A stretch of 64,000 nt of DNA, taken from Leguminivora glycinivorella (Eukaryota; Arthropoda; Insecta; Lepidoptera; Tortricidae). Below are positions 58,601-61,765 of this stretch, one piece after another. The position numbers and the translations under genes were made by a program. The stretch spans positions 10,437,118 through 10,501,117 of the forward strand of contig NC_062977.1 in the NCBI RefSeq assembly GCF_023078275.1, read 5' to 3'. The notes under the pieces are model-generated. The model ran no database searches. It saw nothing but the letters and a program-made list of their open reading frames with translations, and was not told the origin of the DNA. The number at the start of each line of letters is the position of its first letter. Position 1 is the first letter of the stretch.

Positions 58601-61600
58601 GGGTGCTGATTCCAAAATTAATGACCAATGTTCAATCTGACGTTGCTGACTGTCACTCTGACACAAAAGTCGTCATGGGTGTCGTAAAATAGGTTTAAGG
58701 GGGTGCTGATTCCAAAATTAATGACCAATTTGGAATCTGACATTGCTGACTGTCACTTTGACACAAAAGTCGTCATGGGTGTCGTAAAATAGGTTTTAGG
58801 GGGTGCTGATTCCAAAATTAATGACCAATGTGGAATCTGACATTGCTGACTGTCACTTAAAGTTGTCATGGGTGTCGTAAAATAGGTTTTCATGGGTACT
58901 GATCTCAATATTAATGATCAATTTGGAATCTGATATTGCTGACTGTCACTTTGACATAAAAGTCGTTATGGGTGTTGTCAAATAGGTTTCCAGGGGTACT
59001 GTGCAATGTCAGGTTCCAAATCGGTCATGACTTTTTAAATCATTTCATTAATTTTGGAATCAGTACCCCCTAAAACTATTTGACTACACCCATGATTCCT
59101 TTTGTGTCAAAATGACAATTAGCACTGTGAGATTCCAAAATAGTTATTAATTTTGGAATCAGCACCCCCGAAACCTTTTTGACGACACCTATGACGACTT
59201 TTGTGTCAAAGTGACAGTCAGCAATGTCAAGATTCCAAATCGGTCATTAATTTTCAAATCAGCACCTCCGAAACCTATTTGACGACACCCATGACGACTT
59301 TTGTGTCAAAGTGACAGTCAGCAATGTTAGATTCCACATTGGTCATTATTTTCGGAATCAGCACTCCCTAAAACCTATTTTACGACACCCATGATGACTT
59401 TTGTGTCAAAGTGGCAGTCGGCAATGTTAGATTCCATATTGGTCATTAATTTTGGAATCAGCACCCCCTAAAACCAATTTTACGACACCCATGACGACTT
59501 TTGTGTCAAAGTGACAGTCAGCAATGTCAGAATCCACATTGTTCATTAATTTTGGAATCAGCACCCCCGCAAACCTATTTGACGACACCCATGACGACTT
59601 TTGTGTCAAAGTGACAGTCAGCAATGTCAGATTTCACATTGGTCATTAATTTTGGAATCAGCACCCCTAAAACCTATTTTACGACACCCATGACGACTTT
59701 TGTGTCAAAGTGACAGTCAGCAATGTCAGATTCCAAATCGGTCATTAATTTTTAAATCAGCACACCCGAAAACCTATACTCGTGGTATATGCACTTGAAA
59801 TGTGAAAGTGAAAATGCTAGAATGACATGTAAACCAAAAACAATTTGAGTGACATAAAGAAGTAAAGTAATAAGCCTGGAATCGAAGTAAAGTGGAATTC
59901 AGATTACTTAAGTACTTGATTACCGAGGAATCCATATTACAGGAATCTATATTATACCGATTCCAAAGGAATGGATTACAGAGGTAATCATAATACAGCA
60001 TTACAGTAATTTTCATATAACAAAAGCAAATATTTGGGATGGGATCTACTTTTATAATTAATTTTTTAAATAAATTTTAACATAATTGATATTATTTTGC
60101 GCTACATTCTAGTATTTTCGTACAAAATAATGTTTATTAGAAATCAAAAGTTTATATCGAGATAGTAGATTGTGGTTGTTATCAAAATTCCATAGAAAGG
60201 ATCAAGATTGTTTTGTCCATTATTGTAGTGCGAGCGAGTGATAAGACGTGCTAGAAAGGGTCGGCATATTGGGCTCGCGCGGCGGGTAAAATACCTAATT
60301 TCGCCCGACGCCGAAATGTTATAACGCTCTTAAATAGGTATTACTTTTTTATCAAGTATATTGGTTCCGCACTTCACTAAAATAAAACCAAATCTATAAT
60401 ATAATATTTCTCAAATTGGGTTATTAGGTTATAGAATTTTAAATCTTAAGTCTCAGTACAAGTTTCATTAAAGCTTGAACCAGAACTTTAATACGTTACA
60501 ATTCTCTTTGTACGCCTAACAAAAGGAATACGAAATTTAGAACAGAATGGGAAAGCAAAGACCTATTTCTGGCGATTGTTCCACCCAATTCCATTTAATA
60601 CATAATTTACATCGCGCAATACTTATGAATATCGACGGGGAATTTCCGAATCCTTAAAGCATTAAATAAGCTATAGTACGCGCTTTAGGAGATATAACGC
60701 AATTCTATTTGAATAATGGATTTATACTCGATATTTACTTAAGCTTCATCGGTAAAAAAAGGTTTATTTATTGCATATTTTTCCTATTCGAGGAGACCCC
60801 AAAAGGCATATTTTTCCTATTCGAGGAGACCCCAAAAAGCTTCTCTTTGCGTTTTCTCTGGTTTCTGCGACACGCAGGTCACGCGGGTCATGGCAACGTG
60901 GGGTTCGTTTGGCAAACCAAAAATTGACGTAGATAGGTATTTAGTTTTTCCAAATGCCACCTGACCTTCCAAACCCTAGACTAGGCCAAATGATCGTCAC
61001 TGTCGTGCGACGCAACTGATGTATTTAAAATATCTATCACAAAGAGTTGTTGACAGTATACTTTATTTAATTCCAACTAAGAGAAGCGTCACAGAAGTCG
61101 TAGGCGCCAGTCGACAGCCAACTCTTCTCGCCTCAACTTTAAATTAACGTAGTTAAAGTTTGCTCAGCTCCAAACATATATTATGCTTAACGTGTGATTA
61201 AATCTTTCATTACCTGTATTACAGGTTATTTGATTAGTTAGTAGATTAATTCATGAACGTGCAAGTTGTGCAACACAAAAGGAGTTTTGGCGTCGTGTTC
61301 TGGTCGTTATTAAAAAATAGTCATATACGCATATTTCTCACTGTCTCTCTCTATACTGAAGAAAAGTCATCGCAAAGCATTTATTGACAAGTGTACCAAC
61401 CAGAACATTTAACAGGCTTTTGTCTCCCGCGAATATTTTCAAATAATGAATATAAATTGTATTACGGCAAGAAGCTTCGTGCTGGTAGCAACAGCAAACT
61501 AGCAGAGTCACCAATAGAAACCGCTTTTTCTGCAGACACCGGGGCGTACGCTTCCTAAAGTGACTCACCTCTTAGACAGGCACAGCCCATGATGTAGCCC

Positions 61601-61605
61601 ATCAT
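28632..61605 (-). CDS. Phosphatase and actin regulator (Phactr) homologue, gene model
   Basis: Nine minus-strand exons (61605-61569, 41977-41867, 39738-39553, 38100-37902, 33382-33197, 31944-31817, 29857-29718, 28924-28788, 28647-28632) join with matching phases into exactly 1140 nt, 379 residues plus stop. Phactr proteins bind G-actin through RPEL repeats and PP1 through their C-terminus, steering PP1 toward cytoskeletal substrates. Three RPEL motifs are visible (RPDRQEL ~residue 230, RPTAEEL ~266, RPTVDEL ~305). After them come the PP1-docking string IIRFSDY and YDRRADKPWTRL, and the terminal HLTRFHRP. The middle has the conserved SEIGPIPPPPMFSSPSP and PLKSALKK. The N-terminal RPEL of vertebrate Phactrs (~580 residues) is absent from this isoform. 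A second first exon at 53.5 kb gives 430 residues. Family assignment is strong, and closest to the insect form I recall. Confidence 0.85.
28788..28924 (-). CDS. Phactr exon 8 (PP1-binding region)
   Basis: Acceptor GACCACAG precedes 28924 and donor GAG|GTACGC follows 28788. Its 137 nt start in phase 0 and leave 2 nt. It encodes AHDYDRRADKPWTRLTPRDK, then AAIRRELNEFKSSEMAVHED and SKHLTR. In the known Phactr1-PP1 complex the Arg and Trp in this stretch complete the RVxF-ΦΦ-R-W docking string, so the conserved DRR and PW here are the expected contacts. Conservation with the family is very high. Confidence 0.93.
28925..29717 (-). other. Phactr intron 7
   Basis: A 793-bp AT-rich intron with donor GTAAGA and acceptor CCACAG. 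I see no element in it. Confidence 0.8.
29718..29857 (-). CDS. Phactr exon 7 (third RPEL and RVxF motif)
   Basis: Acceptor TTTGGCAG precedes 29857 and donor CAG|GTAAGA follows 29718. Two leading bases complete Ser with exon 6. It encodes QSPAEEKKQKEEKKRYLLRK, then LSFRPTVDELKEKKIIRFSD and YIEVTQ. The RPTVDEL core is the last RPEL actin-binding repeat, and the IIRF that follows is the RVxF-like PP1 anchor. In the family actin and PP1 compete at this junction. Confidence 0.93.
30576..30717. repeat. 142-bp MITE, termini TAGCCGAATGGCA (copy 2)
   Basis: Same TAGCCGAATGGCA / TGCCATTCGGCTA ends, same orientation and same length as the copy at 3756-3897, with about 15-20% internal differences judged by eye. 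Lies in Phactr intron 6. Confidence 0.75.
30765..31050 (+). mobile_element. LINE 3' end with (TATG)n tail, copy 2
   Basis: It contains TTCTTCCCGTGGGTGTCGTA, GCGAGAGGCTGGCAACCTG and CCCCTTTATGGGATACAGGC, then TATGTATGTATG. It is the same family as 14103-14350, here in plus orientation, antisense to Phactr. It has a small extra duplication (GGCAAATG twice) in the middle. Confidence 0.65.
31537..31746. repeat. 210-bp hairpin element, termini GGCACTGGTTCCACC
   Basis: GGCACTGGTTCCACC on the left and GGTGAGACCAGTGCC on the right are near-inverse. Inner parts (GAACTATCGGCTCCCGTG and CACGGGAGCGACTATC) also pair, so most of the element can fold. It ends 71 bp from Phactr exon 6. Confidence 0.65.
31817..31944 (-). 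CDS. Phactr exon 6 (second RPEL)
   Basis: Acceptor CCGGTCTCAG precedes 31944 and donor AAAA|GTAAGA follows 31817. The single leading base completes Arg with exon 5, and one base is left for exon 7. It encodes NILVVQSEHERQESWEAIGA, then RLIRRLSMRPTAEELVERNI and LK. RPTAEEL is a canonical RPEL core preceded by the usual basic residues, and the ERNIL tail is typical. Confidence 0.93.
31945..33196 (-). other. Phactr intron 5
   Basis: A 1.25-kb intron. Its first 180 nt (minus-strand order) are occupied by a decayed duplicate of exon 5, described separately. The rest is AT-rich with nothing recognisable. Confidence 0.75.
33018..33180 (-). pseudogene. Decayed tandem duplicate of Phactr exon 5
   Basis: Beginning 17 nt beyond the donor of exon 5, the sequence repeats that exon: GTGCGGGT, ATGGAGAACAAGGAG, GCCAGCGAGTC, GCCAAGCTCGCGCGCAAGGA, then CTCAGGCCCGACCGACAGGA. 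Differences include a stop (GAG TAA), a net loss of 12 nt after GAGTAC, Ala to Val (GTG) near the RPEL core, and a ruined 3' end (CTCATTTATTAA instead of a donor). Several other changes are synonymous (GAA/GAG, GCT/GCC, GAC CGC/GAT CGT). The intron before it would be only 17 nt, so it cannot be spliced in as it stands. It is a dead exon copy. Confidence 0.88.
33197..33382 (-). CDS. Phactr exon 5 (first RPEL of the C-terminal group)
   Basis: Acceptor TTTTTGCAG precedes 33382 and donor AACAG|GTAAAC follows 33197; the acceptor could shift by three bases (CAGCAG). One base completes Asn with exon 4 and two are left for exon 6. It encodes SRPVRVGNAMENKENARPWE, GAGEYREEHASESDRVAAKL, ARKESLNIKLALRPDRQELI and NR. 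RPDRQEL is an RPEL core with the Glu-Leu pair intact and a basic residue run before it. A degenerate copy lies immediately downstream. Confidence 0.93.
35561..35647. repeat. Short hairpin element
   Basis: TGTAAAAATATGGGT pairs with ACCCATCTTTACA, and TTGCTCAAAAAT with AGCAATTTTTGCA, around a GTCGAC centre. It could be a minimal MITE. Confidence 0.5.
35735..35892 (+). other. Candidate plus-strand exon in Phactr intron 4 (unassigned)
   Basis: A GC-rich island with a continuous plus-strand frame. It follows an acceptor-like GCTGTTGTCAG and ends at a donor-like GCCCAG|GTTTAT. The translation includes VVVERSGRPGLVGGADNIDR, then VDNYQNRALGFGGGRLCRSM and VETNKFSHAQ. It looks like real coding sequence, but I cannot match it to a family and no partner exon is visible. 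It could belong to a nested gene, a processed pseudogene or a repeat. The opposite strand is also open, as expected for GC-rich DNA. Confidence 0.3.
36339..36452. repeat. 114-bp MITE, termini GAGCGTCGGCG
   Basis: GAGCGTCGGCG at the left and CGCCGACGCTC at the right are inverted copies. The inner part contains CCTACGTAACG and CTACGTAGC. No ORF. Confidence 0.6.
36459..36516 (+). repeat. 29-bp direct duplication ending ATTGGTCTAA
   Basis: CTAACGACCTAGCCACGATA followed by TTGGTCTAA occurs twice head to tail. The ATTGGTCTAAG end resembles the termini of the hairpin element at 37698-37820, so these may be solo ends of that family. Confidence 0.7.
36532..37180. mobile_element. Penelope-derived unit between identical 151-bp inverted repeats
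   Basis: Positions 36532-36682 and 37030-37180 are exact reverse complements over all 151 bases by my reading (ends TTACAAGAAATATTAACGAA and TTCGTTAATATTTCTTGTAA). The 347-bp centre encodes the GIY-YIG C-terminus of a Penelope-like element. The first ~33 bp of the centre form a smaller hairpin (TGTGGAATTGCTTCGAAAC). Partial inverted copies are known for Penelope-like insertions, but identity over both arms implies a recent event or gene conversion. It sits in Phactr intron 4. Confidence 0.8.
36695..36982 (+). pseudogene. Penelope-like retroelement, GIY-YIG nuclease C-terminal fragment
   Basis: A 95-codon frame from about 36695 to a TGA ending at 36982. It reads SKRSISTRVKEHIADVKHRR, then QRSAVSEHVMDKVNHAIKFD and, near the end, REAIEIKKYPNFNREDGFTL and PPAWDPV. 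The KRSISTRVKEH and LREAIEI-x-K-x-PNFNR-x-DG blocks are characteristic of the endonuclease at the C-terminus of Penelope-like reverse transcriptases. The preceding reverse transcriptase and the GIY-YIG start of the nuclease are missing, cut by the left inverted repeat. No frameshift is seen in what remains. Confidence 0.8.
37221..37262 (+). other. Penelope-associated motif with hammerhead-like core
   Basis: Just outside the right inverted arm is CCCGTTGACCACGAACGC followed by CTGTAAAGAGTTCGAAAC and GTC. Some Penelope-like elements carry hammerhead ribozymes in their terminal repeats, and CTG...GAAAC-GTC has the order of a hammerhead core. The canonical CTGATGA is not present, so this is at best a degenerate or non-functional version. 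It may be the true 3' flank of the retroelement. Confidence 0.4.
37381..37453. repeat. Right half of the ATCCGATATCGGAT MITE
   Basis: GGCGCCATTTT, ACATCCGATATCGGATCGGA and TAATGTGAAAACGCTCTAAG match the right half of the element at 22634-22760. The left half is absent. It abuts the first hairpin of the following array. Confidence 0.65.
37454..37820. repeat. Array of three hairpin elements (GCGACAGCGGTGAGCGG family)
   Basis: Unit 1 (37454-37546) is diverged, with GGCGGCAGCGG and CCGCTGCCGCC ends. Unit 2 (37587-37685) has ends AAGCGCGACAGCGGTGAGCG and its reverse complement. Unit 3 (37698-37820) has the same ends extended to CGACATTGGTCTAAGCG. All share the loop GAATGAAAAGTCCCATCGCT in units 1 and 2, and its reverse complement in unit 3. 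Each unit can form a long stem. The array ends 81 bp from Phactr exon 4. ORFs here are products of the palindromes. Confidence 0.8.
37902..38100 (-). CDS. Phactr exon 4 (acidic and PLKSALKK region)
   Basis: Acceptor TTTATTGTAG precedes 38100 and donor TTCAA|GTCAGT follows 37902. Two bases complete Ser with exon 3 and two are left for exon 5. It encodes an acidic start (EDEDDADSDPELPVTDTSRV), EEIPPKEPSFNAVPLKSALK, KRAADSGTPLATPLAPRQDH and HHASF. The PLKSALKK block is a recurrent Phactr feature between the proline-rich part and the RPEL repeats. The acceptor lies in a normal pyrimidine-rich context. No ATG is present, consistent with an internal exon. Confidence 0.9.
38101..39552 (-). other. 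Phactr intron 3
   Basis: A 1.45-kb intron with donor GTACGT. It holds a short zinc-finger-like LINE fragment at 39414-39497. I see nothing else recognisable. Confidence 0.75.
39414..39497 (+). pseudogene. C2H2-like fragment of a LINE ORF
   Basis: The plus strand reads CSECGYKFAAKIGYIGHLRT then QQRRFER and stop. The spacing C-x2-C-x12-H fits a C2H2 finger whose last ligand is Gln (HLRTQ) where His is expected (HLRTH). Such fingers occur at the C-terminus of some LINE open reading frames common in insects. It is too short to be a gene and lies antisense in Phactr intron 3. Confidence 0.5.
39553..39738 (-). CDS. Phactr exon 3 (proline-rich SEIGPIPPPPMFSSPSP)
   Basis: Acceptor TTATCTTTCCAG precedes 39738 and donor GACT|GTACGT follows 39553. 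Two bases complete Val with exon 2 and one is left for exon 4. It encodes GGYGEPGGDEQLMLSELPEP, PIALSEIGPIPPPPMFSSPS, PTRHHHQHQHQHQHPQHTHE and D. The IGPIPPPPMFSSPSP block is strongly conserved in insect Phactr. It is followed by a His/Gln repeat built from CAC and CAG codons, which is likely to vary in length. Confidence 0.9.
39739..41866 (-). other. Phactr intron 2
   Basis: A 2.1-kb intron containing an internally deleted copy of the GGTTCCGTAG repeat at 41387-41748. The remainder, 39.8-41.3 kb, is AT-rich with no feature I can name. Confidence 0.7.
41387..41748 (+). repeat. GGTTCCGTAG interspersed repeat, copy 3 (internal deletion)
   Basis: It has the standard AAAACCGGCCAAGAGCGTG start and CTACGGAACCCTAAAA end. 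About 200 bp of interior is missing, notably the GGGGGACGCACTTTTTT section. Both ends are intact. Confidence 0.8.
41867..41977 (-). CDS. Phactr exon 2 (first shared exon)
   Basis: Acceptor ATTTTGTTTACAG precedes 41977 and donor GTAG|GTCAGT follows 41867. It is 111 nt, starts needing one base from exon 1 and leaves one. It encodes PKKDKLENGGELMRPERPNS, then LTAGKHTRRICYQGDV. The sequence is basic and polar without a named domain. Both candidate first exons (61.6 and 53.5 kb) end with a single G, giving Glu at the junction. Assignment rests on phase and position rather than on recognised family sequence. Confidence 0.75.
43066..43826. mobile_element. Non-autonomous element AACCGCCTTCC with internal 121-bp repeats
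   Basis: The ends AAAACCGCCTTCCTTTGGGG and GGAAGGCGGTTAAAAA are inverted. The middle holds a unit containing CATCAGCAGTTCCACTG near 43273, 43394 and 43515, a 121-bp period, each with TGCATGCTGTTC and TTTGAGGAGTTCC. A long frame spans the repeats on either strand, but it reads as repeated peptides without a known domain. This family is familiar from Lepidoptera. Confidence 0.7.
44280..44972 (+). mobile_element. 5'-truncated non-LTR retrotransposon (Jockey/CR1-like)
   Basis: The final part of a reverse-transcriptase ORF is followed by a 290-bp 3' UTR ending CTAAATAAATTAAATTAAAA and an A-run, the signature of a LINE insertion in plus orientation. No sequence of the polymerase core is present upstream. 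A short target duplication is not evident by eye. Confidence 0.75.
44301..44672 (+). pseudogene. LINE reverse transcriptase, C-terminal tail
   Basis: A 123-codon frame including FCVPSLSNRRNYLDVMFLFK, then ILRGAINSPDLLKLVNFGCP, PLFHVSFSRKNYAKHTFFRR and VPSLYNKLLFDIDPFNNSL. The R-R-x2-LD-x2-FLFKIL-x-G-x-I-x-SP-x-LL and RKNY-x-KH patterns, with final DPFNNS, are typical of the region after the catalytic fingers/palm in Jockey/CR1-type elements. The catalytic YADD box is not included. Full ORF2 proteins are around 900 residues, so this is a remnant. Confidence 0.75.
45690..46260 (-). repeat. GGTTCCGTAG interspersed repeat, copy 4 (reversed)
   Basis: It opens TTTTTAGGGTTTCGTAGTCA and closes GCGTGGCCCGAGACGCTCTT then GGCCGGTTTTT, so it is reversed relative to the other four copies. 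It has the (GTCT)n and (GTCC)n microsatellites in reverse order. Confidence 0.8.
48288..48843 (+). repeat. GGTTCCGTAG interspersed repeat, copy 5
   Basis: A full-length copy with AAAAAACCGGCCAAGAGCGT start, GGGGGGGGACGCACTTTTTT, (CGGA)n, and CTACGGAACCCTAAAA end. ORFs within it are incidental. Confidence 0.8.
51337..51466. repeat. 130-bp MITE, termini GCCGGTTGCACCAA-like
   Basis: AGAGCCAGTTGCATCAACC on the left mirrors GGTTTGGTGCAACCGGCCCT on the right, with a few mismatches. The centre contains GTCTATGAAACTTCCCATAC. Confidence 0.65.
52070..52314 (+). repeat. CCCCCGACC...GTCGGGG interspersed repeat with (CAGA)n
   Basis: It starts AAAAAACCCCCGACCGCGAC and ends GCGTCGGGGATTAAAAA. The interior has GTTCATCCGTTCGGGAGCTA and a long (CAGA)n microsatellite. 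It is a very common lepidopteran repeat. The serine/cysteine/valine-rich ORFs across the microsatellite are artefacts. Confidence 0.7.
53286..53475 (-). CDS. Phactr alternative first exon (proline-rich N-terminus)
   Basis: On the minus strand an ATG at 53475-53473 starts MSDVGTLAAMDAFAGGARRR, then PARLPPPPPFVPPPPP, QRHDHYYMRRKSPVPRQCAN and LALFTRN. A possible donor AACG|GTACCG follows 53286. Length 190 nt leaves one G, exactly the phase exon 2 needs, so splicing to 41977 would add Glu and give a 430-residue protein. The donor is weak (GTACCG), and the frame otherwise continues to a stop about 15 codons later. Proline runs could bind SH3/EVH1-type domains. Assignment to Phactr is inference; it could be the first exon of another transcript. 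Confidence 0.45.
53476..53645 (-). promoter_or_regulatory. CpG-rich promoter/5' UTR block at 53.5 kb
   Basis: A 170-bp block dense in CG dinucleotides (CGGCGTCGCGGCGCGCTCGC) lies directly upstream, on the minus strand, of the ATG at 53475. The composition change from the AT-rich flank at about 53650 is abrupt. No TATA box is evident. It fits a promoter or untranslated first-exon region. Confidence 0.45.
55288..55590. mobile_element. hAT-like remnant with a nested retroelement tail
   Basis: Left end CAATGGTGGGCAAAGTACAG followed by CCCGCAGGC, and right end AAAACTTTGCCC preceded by GGCCCCC, are roughly inverted, as in non-autonomous hAT elements. It is split at about 55355-55490 by a common LINE/SINE tail containing CACACCTGATGGTAAGTGAT and GGAGCACGCTTGCCTA. 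Confidence 0.5.
56202..56406. repeat. ~205-bp hairpin element, termini CTTTTCTCAAACAT
   Basis: GCTTTTCTCAAACATACAAT on the left mirrors ATTGCATGTTTGAGAAAAG on the right. The interior contains CAGGCCTAGGCCTG, a perfect 14-bp palindrome. No ORF is supported. Confidence 0.6.
57509..57690 (+). repeat. 120-bp unit, two tandem copies
   Basis: GGTACTCGGGATCTGATGAT at 57510 recurs 120 bp later as GGTACTCAGGGTCTGATGAT. Both copies continue GGAGCCAGA and GGTGGTCACCAGTACCA. The sequence is familiar from lepidopteran repeats. Confidence 0.7.
57697..60020. mobile_element. GATTAC-rich composite element enclosing the minisatellite
   Basis: The left edge CAGAGATGGGGAAATCGTAA resembles a hAT terminal repeat and is followed by many GATTAC/GTAATC motifs. 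The same motifs return on the right at about 59890-60015 (GGAATGGATTACAGAGGTAA). The two GATTAC-rich flanks enclose the 100-bp minisatellite. No matching right terminus (CCCATCTCTG) is found, so the right boundary is uncertain or deleted. No transposase is encoded. Confidence 0.45.
57945..59770. repeat. 100-bp minisatellite that flips orientation (head-to-head arrays)
   Basis: A unit of 99-100 bp (ATTGCTGACTGTCACTTTGA ... AATTAATGACCAATGT) occurs about 11 times in plus orientation from 57945 to about 58990. From about 59005 to 59770 it occurs about 8 times in the opposite orientation (GTGACAGTCAGCAATGTCAG). The inner copies near the switch are the most diverged and the outer ones the most alike. 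The unit length is not a multiple of three and frames are closed, so it is non-coding. Confidence 0.9.
60773..60837 (+). repeat. 33-bp tandem duplication
   Basis: GCATATTTTTCCTATTCGAG followed by GAGACCCCAAAA occurs twice in a row with a period of 33 bp and no visible differences, so it is a recent slippage or duplication. Confidence 0.85.
61569..61605 (-). CDS. Phactr first exon, long isoform (MMGYIMGCACLR)
   Basis: On the minus strand ATG at 61605-61603 opens MMGYIMGCACLR and runs into a consensus donor, AGAG|GTGAGT, after 61569. The single G left over matches the phase of exon 2 at 41977, and the whole nine-exon frame then totals a multiple of three without stops. A Gly/Cys-containing N-terminus (MGCAC) could be lipid-modified, but a Met-Met start argues against simple myristoylation. 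Linkage over a 19.6-kb intron is inferred from strand, phase and donor quality. Confidence 0.55.
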
Positions 61606-61765
61606 AGAGACCCTCGGCGCCGGCGGTGGCGGCAGGCGCCGGCCTCGGGGCGGCGCGCGCGACACGGCGCCCGCTCTCACCCGCCGCCTCTGACTCCACG
61701 CCCGCAGCCCGACTTGCCCGCGCCCAGCGCTCGTGTACGACACGGCCGCGGAATCATATTTAACA
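61606..61765 (-). promoter_or_regulatory. CpG-rich promoter/5' UTR block at 61.7 kb
   Basis: About 160 bp of CG-dense sequence (GGGGCGGCGCGCGCGACACG) lie immediately upstream of the ATG at 61605 on the minus strand. The frame is open upstream with no other ATG, so the Met-Met at 61605-61600 is the natural start. Its outer edge, near 61.77 kb, is sharp. A start site cannot be placed exactly. Confidence 0.45.

Larger units (their letters stand above)
41978..61568 (-). other. Phactr intron 1 (long isoform)
   Basis: A 19.6-kb intron if transcription starts at 61.6 kb. Contents: a 43.1-43.8 kb element with internal 121-bp repeats, a truncated LINE (44.3-45.0 kb), two copies of the GGTTCCGTAG repeat, a GC-rich patch at 45.42-45.56 kb and another at 49.1-49.3 kb with no supported exon, MITEs at 51.3, 52.1 and 56.2 kb, the alternative first exon at 53.3-53.5 kb, a hAT-like remnant at 55.3 kb, and the 57.5-60.0 kb tandem-repeat complex. 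Stretches 46.3-48.2, 49.3-51.3, 52.4-53.2, 53.7-55.2 and 60.1-61.5 kb are otherwise unremarkable. A small GC-rich patch at 57.17-57.30 kb is unexplained. Confidence 0.6.

Noticed and set aside
59427..59624. 65-codon frame within the minisatellite
   Set aside because: The unit length is 99-100 bp so the frame shifts between units, and neighbouring units are closed.
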